From: an uncultured Acinetobacter sp.
GTDB taxonomy: Bacteria > Pseudomonadota > Gammaproteobacteria > Pseudomonadales > Moraxellaceae
DNA: 30,920 nt
Reading direction: 5' to 3'
Assembly: GCF_943914805.1 (NCBI RefSeq)
Contig: NZ_CALUDM010000028.1
Span: 1 to 30,920, forward strand
Part shown: in pieces, positions 1 through 7,480 of the stretch
How positions within the stretch are numbered: position 1 is the first letter of the stretch
Layout of the letters: each line of letters starts with the position of its first letter
Translations under genes and position numbers: made by a program
The notes under the pieces: model-generated
The model's input: only the letters and a program-made list of their open reading frames with translations
The model's database searches: none
What the model was told of the DNA's origin: nothing

Positions 1-87
1 AGATTTGGTATTAAAAAATTTCATTCTTTCTTTTAAATGAATTCTTGATAATATAAAAATTGTTCAATTTTTTTCTGCAGTTAAATT

Positions 88-855
88 ATGAAATATGGCA
101 TCTGCAAATTATGTGATAAAGGAAAAGAGTTAAAAAAATCTCATGTTATTGGGAGAGCTGTTTTCAGAAAAGCCTTAATGGGATCTAATTATGCTTTAAG
201 ATTTGATCCAAATTTCAAAAAAGTGGTCAAGGATCAAGATCAATGGGCTACATATATGCTTTGTGGGGATTGTGAGCATAAATTGAATTCTAGATATGAA
301 ACATATGCATTGAATGCATTAAGAAATAGAGTTAAATCAGTCAAACACAAACAAAAAAATGAGTATTTTGAGATACAAGGTATTGATCAGACAAAATTAA
401 ATTTATATTTGTTATCAATTGTATGGCGAGGTATTGAGTCTAATCACGAAGTTTTTGAAAAATTTAATATATTTAACATATCTCCATTGGTGAAAAAACT
501 ATTAAAAGACTGTATTAATAATGAACGCCTATATAGGTCTGAATTTTTTAACATTAGGGTATCTAAATTAGTCAATACTATTGAAACTCTTAAAATTAAA
601 GAAATAGATTTTATAACTAATTTTTCCTGCAATATTGATGAAAAAAAGCGTATTCGCTATTTAATAATATTTGAAGGTTATAGTTTCGAATTTTTTTTCC
701 TTACAGATGTATCTCAAATCGTTTCAGGTTTAGGAGTACTTAAGAAAAACAAACGTATTCTTAAAATGCCTTATATTGATGTTTTTTCAATTCCTGAATT
801 TAGGAAAAGCCTTTTAGAAATGCTTGATTCCCAAAAAATTGAAAATGTTTTATAA
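88..855 (+). CDS. HNH-like zinc-cluster protein, function unknown
   Basis: A 255-residue protein. Near the N-terminus it has C6-x2-C9, a Ser-His pair (S18-H19) and a second pair C59-x2-C62 followed by Glu63. This CxxC...SH...CxxCE layout resembles zinc-stabilised HNH (beta-beta-alpha metal) nucleases, where the His after the first pair is the candidate catalytic residue. The rest is Lys/Asn/Ile-rich, has no membrane segment, and I do not recognise it. The coding DNA is clearly more AT-rich than the core genes further right, and a secreted orphan and a prophage fragment follow, so I infer horizontal acquisition. No strong ribosome-binding site precedes the ATG. It could be a defence or mobile-element nuclease, or a non-catalytic zinc protein. 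The reading frame is solid; the function is tentative. Confidence 0.6.
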   Translation: MKYGICKLCDKGKELKKSHVIGRAVFRKALMGSNYALRFDPNFKKVVKDQDQWATYMLCGDCEHKLNSRYETYALNALRNRVKSVKHKQKNEYFEIQGIDQTKLNLYLLSIVWRGIESNHEVFEKFNIFNISPLVKKLLKDCINNERLYRSEFFNIRVSKLVNTIETLKIKEIDFITNFSCNIDEKKRIRYLIIFEGYSFEFFFLTDVSQIVSGLGVLKKNKRILKMPYIDVFSIPEFRKSLLEMLDSQKIENVL

Positions 856-936
856 ATTGAGGGAAATTTGAATAACCACATCTTTTTTTAATTAATGTCT
901 AAATACATTTGATGAAATTTAATTGGAGATTTCTAT

Positions 937-1008
937 ATGGAAATCAACCAATACACTAATCTCACCAAAAAGAAACTAACTAAAACTAAATCAAGAACAC
1001 TATACTAA
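937..1008 (+). CDS. Possible 23-residue peptide or gene remnant
   Basis: An ATG at 937 lies 8 bases after a GGAG ribosome-binding site (925-928) and opens a 23-codon frame rich in Lys and Thr. It matches nothing I know. It may be a real small peptide, or the surviving 5' end of a gene lost from this accessory region. Support is only the good ribosome-binding site and spacing. Confidence 0.2.
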   Translation: MEINQYTNLTKKKLTKTKSRTLY

Positions 1009-1099
1009 GGTATTGGATGAAAAAACATTTGTGAGTATGGGTTTGTGATGCTTATATTGATATAAAATATTTTCTAGTATTCGTTATTGACCAATAAAC

Positions 1100-1480
1100 A
1101 TGTTAACTAGGTACCTTTTCTTTATTGCGACACTTTTTATCTCAACACAGAGCTTTTCAACTCCAACGCCTAAGTTTCTACAGCAATTCAGTGAGTTAAA
1201 TAGAAAAGTAAATATTGCTCAAAAACGAATGGATGATTTTGAGAAAATTCATGGGGATAACAATCTTTCTGAAGCTGAAAGTATAATTTCAGGTCAAAAT
1301 TATTGCCTTGTATTAAAAGCAAAAAATGATATTTACGAGTTTTTTATCGCACATCCTAATGAATTTTATCAGTTTTCGGGTAGCGAAGTTAGTCAGTTGA
1401 ATGCTGAGTTTGAAAAAAATAAAGCTGATTACGTAAAACTTCATGATGCACTAAGACCTACAAAATTTAAATGTGAATAA
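1100..1480 (+). CDS. Small secreted protein of unknown function
   Basis: A 126-residue protein with a typical Sec signal peptide: basic start (MLTRY), hydrophobic core, and likely cleavage near the Ser-Thr-Pro stretch around residue 20. The mature part is mainly charged and helical (Lys/Glu/Asn-rich), with two cysteines, one mid-protein and one next to the C-terminus, that could form a periplasmic disulfide. I do not recognise a family. It stands alone, preceded by AT-rich DNA and followed 14 bases later by an intrinsic terminator, so it is probably a single-gene transcript. Its place between an HNH-like gene and a phage fragment suggests accessory DNA. The signal peptide is seen; a periplasmic location is inferred. 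Confidence 0.6.
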   Translation: MLTRYLFFIATLFISTQSFSTPTPKFLQQFSELNRKVNIAQKRMDDFEKIHGDNNLSEAESIISGQNYCLVLKAKNDIYEFFIAHPNEFYQFSGSEVSQLNAEFEKNKADYVKLHDALRPTKFKCE

Positions 1481-1493
1481 CTTTTTGACACTT

Positions 1494-1518
1494 AAAGCAC
1501 CTTTCGGGGTGCTTTTTT
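1494..1518 (+). terminator. Intrinsic terminator after the secreted orphan
   Basis: An 8-bp stem (AAAGCACC paired with GGTGCTTT) with a six-base loop runs into a T-tract. It lies directly behind the stop codon of the upstream gene. Confidence 0.85.
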
Positions 1519-1589
1519 ATTGTCTGCTGAAAGCGGACGCGGACAGCGTAACGAGCGGATGCTCATACAAATATAGGGTCGGATGACTT

Positions 1590-2044
1590 ATGAAACTTAA
1601 AACAGTAACTATCGAAGGTAAGCCTTATGCAGAAGTAAATGAGCAAGGTTTACTTTTATATATTCACGGCGATGGCAAAGAAGTTGCGCATGATGTACCT
1701 CAAACAGTGGCAACTATTGCTCGGTTGAATGGGGAAGCTAAAACAAATCGTGAGTGCTACGAAAAAGCTGAATCTTCACTAAAAGCATTTGTAGGTGCTG
1801 AAGATCCAGTTGCAGCAAAAAAGCTTTAAAGACTTTGAAAAACTTCGATGACAAAAAACTGGTGGATGCTGGTGAAGTCGAGAAGGTCAAAGCTGAAGCA
1901 ATTAAAGCGGTTGAAGAAAAATACGCTGCAATTGTCCAAGAACATGATGCTTTTCAATCCCAGTTGCATAACGAACTTATTGGTGGTGGGTTTACTCGCT
2001 CGAAAGACATTCAAGACAATACCATGCTCTTGTTTATGATGTAA
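1590..2044 (+). pseudogene. Prophage protein remnant (DUF6651-like), frameshifted and truncated
   Basis: Two frames make one protein. Frame one (1590-1829) encodes 79 residues starting MKLKTVTIEGKPYAEV. The continuation (NFDDKKLVDAGEVEKVKAE and onward) lies in another frame to 2044. Adding one A to the six-A run at 1817-1822 joins them, so the break is a one-base loss in a homopolymer. From memory this is the N-terminal, coiled-coil part of a prophage protein carried by Acinetobacter phages (DUF6651 type), where similarity would normally run well beyond the point where this copy stops after about 150 residues. No other phage gene is visible. Upstream DNA (about 1525-1589) has a higher GC content than its surroundings and may also be phage-derived. 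Family assignment is from recall; the frameshift is visible. Confidence 0.75.
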
Positions 2045-2225
2045 TATTGAGTCGGAAGAATGAAAGTTAAAGGTTGAGTATGAAAAATGATTTTTTACAG
2101 AAAACAGTCACCTTCTAGTCACTTGATTGATTTAAATTTAATAAATATTTGATATTTATTGTTTAAATTTTTAGTTTAACATTCTGTATTGGAAAGTAAA
2201 AATTATTGATTCAGAGAATATTTTC

Positions 2226-2250
2226 AAGCTGGCTTCGGTCAGCTTTTTTA
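2226..2250 (+). terminator. Intrinsic terminator with a UUCG tetraloop
   Basis: AAGCTG pairs with CAGCTT, extended by a G-T and a C-G pair closing a TTCG loop, and is followed by a T-run. It sits behind the phage remnant and may be the last surviving piece of that transcript. The rest of 2045-2339 shows no gene. Confidence 0.75.
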
Positions 2251-2339
2251 TTAAAGTTATTGTTTTGTAAGCTGAATTTACAACTTAAAAAGAATTCTTT
2301 ATTGTGATTAAGAATCACCCAGAATAAAAGGTTTCATCG

Positions 2340-2705
2340 ATGAGAAAAACTCCTTTATTGCTTTCGGTTGTTGTTTCAATGCTGACATCTCATGTTTTGG
2401 CAGAACAAGATGATCATGGATTTCTCGAAGAAGCAGCAAAAAATAATATTACGATTGTCCAAGCATTAAGAGCCAATGATGAAACCGCTATAACCCTGCA
2501 AGGCGAAATTGTCCGTCTAATTAAACATGAACATTATGAGTTAAAAGATACGACGGGCAGCATGACGATCGAAGTGGATGATGAGCTTGCGACTGCAGAG
2601 CAATTAAAAGCTGGAACCGTGGTTAAGGTTGCCGGTGAAATAGATACGCATCGCTATAAACCGACAGATATTGAAGTGGTCAAAATTGAGATCATCAAAC
2701 CATAA
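2340..2705 (+). CDS. Periplasmic YgiW/YdeI-type OB-fold stress protein
   Basis: A 121-residue protein with a signal peptide (MRKTPLLLSVVV..., cleavage likely after Ala21 in HVLA|EQ). A single small beta-barrel domain at about residues 30-120 has the order typical of the bacterial OB-fold (BOF) family, including ITLQGEIVR, YELKDTTGSMTIEVDD and KVAGEIDTH. Family members YgiW and YdeI of enterobacteria are periplasmic proteins linked to stress tolerance; they bind small ligands rather than DNA. An AAAGG ribosome-binding site lies 8-9 bases ahead of the ATG. The gene stands alone, converges on the MFS gene and shares a bidirectional terminator with it. Family is confident; the ligand is unknown. 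Confidence 0.85.
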   Translation: MRKTPLLLSVVVSMLTSHVLAEQDDHGFLEEAAKNNITIVQALRANDETAITLQGEIVRLIKHEHYELKDTTGSMTIEVDDELATAEQLKAGTVVKVAGEIDTHRYKPTDIEVVKIEIIKP

Positions 2706-2720
2706 AAAGTGAATTTAAAA

Positions 2721-2755
2721 AAACATGTAAGTGAAATACCGACATGTTTTTTATT
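2721..2755. terminator. Bidirectional terminator between convergent genes
   Basis: AAACATGT (2721-2728) pairs with ACATGTTT (2742-2749), with an A-run on one side and a T-run on the other, so it can stop transcription from either direction. Confidence 0.7.
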
Positions 2756-2762
2756 AATTTTT

Positions 2763-3935
2763 TTAAATAAATTTTATCTTTAAATGTTTGAGCAATAAGT
2801 AAATACACAACACGCCTATACCTAAGCAAAATCCAAGGATACCGACCATAAAACCAAAATGATCTGATAAATAGCCTGCTGTAATGATTGGAATGATGGT
2901 GCCAAAATAAGCAATAAACAGATAGGTGGAAACCACAGCTGCACGATTTTCTATATTGGTCATGTGATGAACTAAAGCAAAAGCACCTAATAAACTTAAA
3001 CCATGCCCCATACCGACACAAATGACGCTGATAAAGAACAACCAGCTCCAATGCATGATCATGCAGATCGAAAGAATCACATAACTTGCAATTAAAAATA
3101 GCAAACCTAGATTTAATGTTTTGTGCATGTTGAATGATTTGGCTAGCCATTGAACAGATGCTGAAATCATTAAAATACTGGCAATGGTTGCGCCACTGAC
3201 GAAAGGCCCATGCCAAGGAATCACATCTTTAATGAATGATGGCGCTAAAGAGGCAAACAAACTAAAAGAACCAAAAGCACAGAATGCACTAAAACTAGCA
3301 ATATAAAACAATGTTTTAAATTGTGTTTCAGGCAGTTCCAAGTGTGGTGCAATTGAAAAGGCTTGCTTCTCAAAAGATGCTGTTTTGATTGAAAATAAAC
3401 CTATTAAACTTAAAATCGCAGCAAAAATAACAGGTAGGTACGGCGTAATAAGAGGTTGTTGTGCAAACTGTGCAATTGTTCCACCTATCAAAGGACCTAA
3501 ACCAAAACCAATCACGGTAATAATAGAGCTTAGTTGTGCTGCATTCTGTTTGTGCGAATCTGGAATGGTGTAAATGAGACCTAACATTGCAGATGTACTG
3601 ATTAAACCTGAAGCAATGCCAATAATGAAACGGCCAAACCCTAAGTAATACGTATTTGATGCAAAAACAGAAAGTGTTAAGCCAATGATGGCAAAGAACA
3701 AGCCGATTTGTAGCGTTCGAATAAAACCAAAGCTGTTACTGGTACGACCTAAGAACAACAGCGTAGTCAAACAGCCGAACATATAGGCGACAAAAATATA
3801 AGTAATTTGGCTTGGGAGTAGATGCCAAAGTTGTTGATAAATTGGATATAGAGGGCTAGCTAATGCTGTACCAATGGTTCCAATGCACAAGGCGAGGCTG
3901 ATCATTAAAAATGGTCGCCATGATTGCTGATTCAT
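2763..3935 (-). CDS. MFS transporter, drug-exporter type
   Basis: A 390-residue integral membrane protein with about twelve hydrophobic segments. The N-terminal half carries a family-typical loop (FLGRTSNSFGFIRTLQIG) between helices 2 and 3, and helix 5 contains GFGLGPLIGG, resembling the motif C of proton-driven MFS exporters. Glycine-rich helices and short loops are as expected for a 12-helix permease. The substrate cannot be read from sequence; this subfamily is usually annotated as a multidrug or metabolite exporter. It is a single gene converging on the YgiW-like gene. The frmR/dmeR-type gene upstream is separated by its own terminator, so there is no operon link to metal efflux. Confidence 0.85.
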   Translation of the reverse strand: MNQQSWRPFLMISLALCIGTIGTALASPLYPIYQQLWHLLPSQITYIFVAYMFGCLTTLLFLGRTSNSFGFIRTLQIGLFFAIIGLTLSVFASNTYYLGFGRFIIGIASGLISTSAMLGLIYTIPDSHKQNAAQLSSIITVIGFGLGPLIGGTIAQFAQQPLITPYLPVIFAAILSLIGLFSIKTASFEKQAFSIAPHLELPETQFKTLFYIASFSAFCAFGSFSLFASLAPSFIKDVIPWHGPFVSGATIASILMISASVQWLAKSFNMHKTLNLGLLFLIASYVILSICMIMHWSWLFFISVICVGMGHGLSLLGAFALVHHMTNIENRAAVVSTYLFIAYFGTIIPIITAGYLSDHFGFMVGILGFCLGIGVLCIYLLLKHLKIKFI

Positions 3936-3973
3936 GAGTTTTGAACTGTATAGGCAAATAAAGATTGCGCATA

Positions 3974-4007
3974 AAAAAAGCCAAGCTCTAGCATATTGAG
4001 TTTGGCA
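3974..4007 (-). terminator. Intrinsic terminator of the dmeR-like gene
   Basis: GCCAAGCTC (3981-3989) pairs with GAGTTTGGC (3999-4007) with one G-T pair. Read on the minus strand the stem is followed by a seven-T run. Confidence 0.8.
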
Positions 4008-4085
4008 TGGAGGATTTAGATGATTTAAAAAGATTAAAACTTAATCAATGCAAGGTCAATTAGTTTTTAACTGTTTGTTATAAAA

Positions 4086-4349
4086 TTATGCATAACGTTT
4101 TAATAATTGAATAAATGTTTGTAATTCATCTTCATTGCTTGTTGAGTCAGAAATCACATGTTCTCTCAAATGAGCTTCAATCAATTCATTCATTAAACCA
4201 TTCACAGCACCTTTAATAGCTGCAACTTGTTGTAAAACATCAATACATGATTTTTCTTCATCAATTAATGCATCTTCGATGGCATTGATTTGACCTTGTA
4301 ATCGTTTAACACGATTTAAGACTTTTTTATTTTGATGTAAATGACCCAT
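4086..4349 (-). CDS. dmeR: RcnR/DmeR-like Co/Ni-responsive repressor (CsoR family)
   Basis: An 87-residue CsoR/RcnR/FrmR-family (DUF156) regulator, an all-helical DNA-binding tetramer. Counting from the ATG at 4349, the residues corresponding to the RcnR nickel/cobalt site are all present: H3 in MGH, C35, H60 and H64. FrmR (formaldehyde) proteins have Pro2 and lack H3, so a metal sensor is favoured. I chose 4349 over the ATG at 4355 because GGAG lies 7 bases ahead of it and only 1 base ahead of the other. It is transcribed away from a DmeF-like exporter, and two palindromes sit in the shared intergenic region, the classic arrangement of a repressor controlling itself and its exporter. Co/Ni as inducer is inferred; other divalent metals are possible. 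Confidence 0.85.
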   Translation of the reverse strand: MGHLHQNKKVLNRVKRLQGQINAIEDALIDEEKSCIDVLQQVAAIKGAVNGLMNELIEAHLREHVISDSTSNEDELQTFIQLLKRYA

Positions 4350-4366
4350 AAACATGCTCCAAAAAA

Positions 4367-4387
4367 ATATACTCCCTTATAGTATAT
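4367..4387. promoter_or_regulatory. Palindromic operator 1 (dmeR side)
   Basis: ATATACT and AGTATAT arms flank the 7-base spacer CCCTTAT. The form (TACT, a C/G tract, AGTA) matches the general layout of RcnR/DmeR operators. It contains TATACT on both strands, a -10-like hexamer, so binding would block the promoter. Confidence 0.75.
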
Positions 4388-4401
4388 TTGAAAATGAAAT
4401 A

Positions 4402-4422
4402 ATATACTCTATGGGAGTATAT
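4402..4422. promoter_or_regulatory. Palindromic operator 2 (dmeF side)
   Basis: The same ATATACT/AGTATAT arms flank the spacer CTATGGG, whose G tract lies on the opposite strand from that in operator 1. The centre is 35 bp from that of operator 1, and the site ends 15 bases before the dmeF start codon. Confidence 0.75.
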
Positions 4423-4437
4423 TTAAAGGCTATTCAC

Positions 4438-5403
4438 ATGCAGTTTAAAACCATCAATCGAGAACATAATCATCAGTTTGATGAAGGTAATCCATTAGCA
4501 CAAAAGAAAATATTGTGGGCAACAATACTTACTGGGCTCATGATGATTTTTGAAATTGCAGGTGGTTGGATTTTTAACTCAATGGCCTTGCTTGCGGATG
4601 GCTGGCATATGAGCTCACACATGCTTGCCTTAGGTATGGCTTATGTGGCTTATCGGGCTGCACGTCATTATGCGACTGATATTCGCTTTAGTTTTGGGAC
4701 ATGGAAAATAGAAATTTTAGCGGGTTATAGCAGCGCAATTCTATTGATGGTTGTTGCTTTATTTATGGCTTTTCAATCCATTGAGCGTTTATTTCACCCT
4801 GTACAAATTCATTATAATGAAGCGATTTTGATTGCGATTTTAGGTTTGGTGATTAATTTGATTTGTGCATGGTTATTGCACGATGACCATCACCATCACC
4901 ATCACCATCACCATCATTCGCATGAGCATGGCGATCATCATGCACATGATTTAAACCAAAAAACTGCATTTTTACATGTAGTTGCAGATGCTTTGACTTC
5001 TGTTTTAGCCATTATTGCGTTGATTGCAGGTAAGTTTTTGGGTTGGGACTTCTTAGATGCGGTATTAGGTATCGTTGGTGCAATCCTTGTTGGAAAATGG
5101 TCATTGGGATTGATTAAAGAATCTGGGAGAACCTTATTAGATGCAGAAATGGATCATCCTGTAGTCGATGAAGTGCGTGAAGTGATTGAAAGTTTGCATA
5201 TACAAGCCAACATTACAGATATTCACGTATGGAAAGTAGCTAAGGGTAAGTTTTCTGTCATTTTAGTTTTAGAAAGTCGTGATAAAAATTTAAATGCCGA
5301 TATGGTGCGTCAAGCATTGTCCATTCATGAAGAATTGGTACATATTTCTGTCGAAATTAATCAACCAGTGGTGTTCAATTTCGTTCCACGTGAAACGCAT
5401 TAA
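4438..5403 (+). CDS. dmeF: DmeF-like CDF cation efflux protein with poly-His loop
   Basis: A 321-residue cation diffusion facilitator: six transmembrane helices plus a cytoplasmic C-terminal domain. It exports divalent metal from cytoplasm to periplasm, probably in exchange for protons. Helix 2 carries LLADGWHMSSH (D54, H57, H61) and helix 5 HVVAD (H180, D184), the expected metal-site positions. Between helices 4 and 5 is a His-rich loop with ten consecutive histidines (151-160) and a further SHEHGDHHAH. The frame is open upstream to 4354, but that would run through both operators; the ATG at 4438 has AAAGG 8 bases ahead and gives the usual family length. The adjacent RcnR-like repressor points to cobalt/nickel, as in DmeRF systems; zinc cannot be excluded. 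Confidence 0.9.
   Translation: MQFKTINREHNHQFDEGNPLAQKKILWATILTGLMMIFEIAGGWIFNSMALLADGWHMSSHMLALGMAYVAYRAARHYATDIRFSFGTWKIEILAGYSSAILLMVVALFMAFQSIERLFHPVQIHYNEAILIAILGLVINLICAWLLHDDHHHHHHHHHHSHEHGDHHAHDLNQKTAFLHVVADALTSVLAIIALIAGKFLGWDFLDAVLGIVGAILVGKWSLGLIKESGRTLLDAEMDHPVVDEVREVIESLHIQANITDIHVWKVAKGKFSVILVLESRDKNLNADMVRQALSIHEELVHISVEINQPVVFNFVPRETH
4888..4917 (+). repeat. CATCAC microsatellite encoding ten histidines
   Basis: Four CATCAC units followed by CATCAT lie in frame inside the dmeF-like gene. Each hexamer gain or loss would change the metal-binding loop by two histidines without shifting the frame. Confidence 0.9.
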
Positions 5404-5478
5404 AGGCAACAGTTTTTAAACATGAGCTTGGATCAATTATGTTTTAATGCGCTTTGTTATTTTTAATTTTAAGTCTAT

Positions 5479-6180
5479 ATGTTAAAGCAATTTATCGCCT
5501 TGAGTTTAAGTCTAGGACTGTGTGGTGCAAGTTTTGCCAATGTGGATAGCGTAAAAGCAAAGTTGCAACAACAATACCCCAATGTAAAAATTAATAATTT
5601 ACAAAGTACTGAAATGCAGGGTTTGTATAGCGGTACACTTGATAATCAAATTGTCTATGTGAATGAAGATGCACAGCATTTGTTCATCGGATCGATGATT
5701 CGTCTGAAAGATCAGCACAATTTAACCAAAGATTTAGTGGTTAAACAAAACAGCGTAGACTTTAAAAGCTTACCTTTAAATGATGCAGTAAAAACGGTTA
5801 GGGGGAATGGAAAGCGACAGCTTGCCATCTTTTCTGACCCAAATTGCCCATATTGCAAGACTCTTGAAGGGAATTTAGCCCAGTTAAATGATGTCACCAT
5901 TTATACTTTTATTTATCCAATTAAAACCCAATCGATTATCCCTTCAAAGCAGGTTTGGTGTTCTGTTAATCGTGAGTATGCATGGAAAAATTTAATCCAA
6001 AAGGGCATTAAACCAACGGCAGCAGCCAATTGTGAAACACCAATTGAACGTAACCTCGCTTTGGGTAAAAAATTAGCTTTGCATGGAACACCAGCCATTA
6101 TCTTTTCAAATGGTTATAAAGTAATGGGCGCATATCCAGCTGAAGAAATTGAGAAAATTTGGAAGCAGTCAGGTTTATAA
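5479..6180 (+). CDS. dsbC: Thiol:disulfide interchange protein DsbC
   Basis: A 233-residue periplasmic disulfide isomerase. A signal peptide (residues 1-20, ending ASFA|NV) is followed by an N-terminal dimerisation domain (about 22-80), a linker, and a thioredoxin fold with the redox motif CPYC at 123-126 inside FSDPNCPYC and the cis-proline in GTP (T204-P205). Two more cysteines, C161 and C185, match the structural disulfide of DsbC. It reshuffles wrong disulfides in exported proteins and is kept reduced by DsbD, which is not in this window. The gene is 75 bases downstream of the metal exporter with no terminator seen between them, so read-through is possible, and it ends at a long symmetric terminator. 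Confidence 0.9.
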   Translation: MLKQFIALSLSLGLCGASFANVDSVKAKLQQQYPNVKINNLQSTEMQGLYSGTLDNQIVYVNEDAQHLFIGSMIRLKDQHNLTKDLVVKQNSVDFKSLPLNDAVKTVRGNGKRQLAIFSDPNCPYCKTLEGNLAQLNDVTIYTFIYPIKTQSIIPSKQVWCSVNREYAWKNLIQKGIKPTAAANCETPIERNLALGKKLALHGTPAIIFSNGYKVMGAYPAEEIEKIWKQSGL

Positions 6181-6239
6181 TCAAGTTTATAAATTGATGT
6201 ATTGTCTAAGTTATAGAAATCTAAAATTGAAAGTTAAAA

Positions 6240-6276
6240 CCAATAAAAAGCACTGAATTTCAGTGCTTTTTATTGG
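6240..6276. terminator. Strong symmetric terminator after dsbC
   Basis: A perfect 16-bp inverted repeat (6240-6255 with 6261-6276) and a five-base loop, with A- and T-rich arms, works for dsbC from the left and the yeaQ-like gene from the right. Confidence 0.9.
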
Positions 6277-6351
6277 AATCTAAGAGACAAAGAATCAATG
6301 CATGTATAAAAGTGTCTTAGATATTCAAGTTAGCTATGACGACGATAAGGA

Positions 6352-6603
6352 TTAAGTTCGTTTAGCGATCATGTTGTAGATGAATAATACGATAATTGCT
6401 CCGATCACCGATGCGATAAAGCCTGCTGAAGCACCTTTTTGATATAAGCCAAGCAATTGCCCGCCATAGGTTGCTAGCAATGAGCCGACGATTCCGAGTG
6501 CAACTGTTACGATAAAGCCTGCTTTATCATCCCCTGGGTGTATTGCACGTGCGATGAGACCTGCAAAAAAACCGATAATGATTGCACCAATCAGTGACAT
6601 CAT
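6352..6603 (-). CDS. GlsB/YeaQ/YmgE family membrane protein
   Basis: An 83-residue protein with three hydrophobic segments and the family signature GFFAGLIARAIHPGDDKAGF followed by a glycine-rich GIVGSLLATYGG. These transglycosylase-associated proteins (PF04226) are small inner-membrane proteins tied to general and envelope stress; no enzymatic role is known. Two adjacent ATGs (6603 and 6600) are possible starts; AGGAG lies 7 bases before the first. It is a single gene ending at the shared dsbC terminator. Confidence 0.9.
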   Translation of the reverse strand: MMSLIGAIIIGFFAGLIARAIHPGDDKAGFIVTVALGIVGSLLATYGGQLLGLYQKGASAGFIASVIGAIIVLFIYNMIAKRT

Positions 6604-6752
6604 AATATCTCTCCTTTTTCTTTATTTTATCTAGAGTTAAAAGCATTTAAACATTAAATCCACGTTTATCTTTGAATATTTATGTTCAGAATAAAAGCTT
6701 TTCTCTGCTACAAGTTGTTGGATTTTTGTTCGTTTATTAAAATTCAAAATAT

Positions 6753-6775
6753 AAAAAAAGCGACCGAAGTCGCTT
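6753..6775 (-). terminator. Intrinsic terminator of hpt
   Basis: AAGCGAC (6758-6764) and GTCGCTT (6769-6775) enclose a CGAA loop. On the minus strand a T-run follows. Confidence 0.85.
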
Positions 6776-6809
6776 AATGATTTTTTCTAAAATGAGCAGC
6801 TTTTGGGGA

Positions 6810-7337
6810 TTACAAACCAATTTCGCCAATAAAAGGAACATGACGGTATTTTTGGTCATAGTCTAAGCCATAACCTACAATAAATTTGTCTTCTACTTCA
6901 AAACCTAAAAATTTCACATCCAAATCAATTTCACGGCGTGAAGGTTTGCTGACTAAAGTACAGAGTTCTATCGAGTTCGGTTGGCGTGTTTCTAATATTT
7001 CTAAGACTTTGCTTAAAGTATTACCTGAGTCGATAATATCCTCAATGATTAGAATATCTTTCCCATGAATTTCGCCGTCTAAATCTTTTAAAATTTTAAC
7101 ATCACGGCTTGAAGTTGTTCCACCACCATAGCTTGAAACCGTCATGAAATCGAGTTCATGGTGCTTAGTGATTGCACGGCATAAATCTGCCATGAAGATG
7201 ACTGAACCGCGTAATAAACCGATTAATACCAGCTCTTTGTCGCTATTGGCATAATGCGCATCAATTTTTTTACCAAGTTCCTGAACTTTTGCATGAATTT
7301 CTTCGGCAGAAATCATCACTTTCATTTCAACAGTCAT
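6810..7337 (-). CDS. hpt: Hypoxanthine phosphoribosyltransferase
   Basis: A 175-residue cytoplasmic purine-salvage enzyme that transfers phosphoribose from PRPP to hypoxanthine (and usually guanine), giving IMP or GMP. The PRPP-binding signature is clear at residues 95-108 (ILIIEDIIDSGNTL), with the acidic pair E99-D100. Also visible are the LLRGS loop near residue 41 and the flexible loop SSYGGGTTSSRD (68-79). Length is normal for the family. Guanine deaminase lies upstream on the same strand, so two salvage genes are neighbours, but a hairpin with a T-run at about 7375-7400 separates the transcripts. Confidence 0.93.
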   Translation of the reverse strand: MTVEMKVMISAEEIHAKVQELGKKIDAHYANSDKELVLIGLLRGSVIFMADLCRAITKHHELDFMTVSSYGGGTTSSRDVKILKDLDGEIHGKDILIIEDIIDSGNTLSKVLEILETRQPNSIELCTLVSKPSRREIDLDVKFLGFEVEDKFIVGYGLDYDQKYRHVPFIGEIGL

Positions 7338-7373
7338 GGGAAATACCTAAAACTAAAACATCAAATTCACAAA

Positions 7374-7400
7374 TTAAAAAAGGTGTTGACTAGCAACACC
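7374..7400 (-). terminator. Intrinsic terminator downstream of guaD
   Basis: GGTGTTG (7382-7388) and CAACACC (7394-7400) form a stem with a five-base loop. On the minus strand it runs into a T-tract, so guaD transcription should end before hpt. Confidence 0.8.
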
Positions 7401-7480
7401 CTAAAATATGCCTTAATTTTAAAACATATCAGATCAAGATGCATCTTTTTTGGCATTGGAAAATGTAAATTCGCAACGAT

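Noticed and set aside
2695..3216. 173-codon minus-strand frame inside the MFS gene
   Set aside because: It lies in another frame of a clear MFS transporter; the composition is Cys/His/Tyr-rich shadow sequence.
4354..4437. Upstream extension of the dmeF-like reading frame by 28 codons
   Set aside because: It would run through both operators and has no counterpart in the family; the ATG at 4438 has a good ribosome-binding site.
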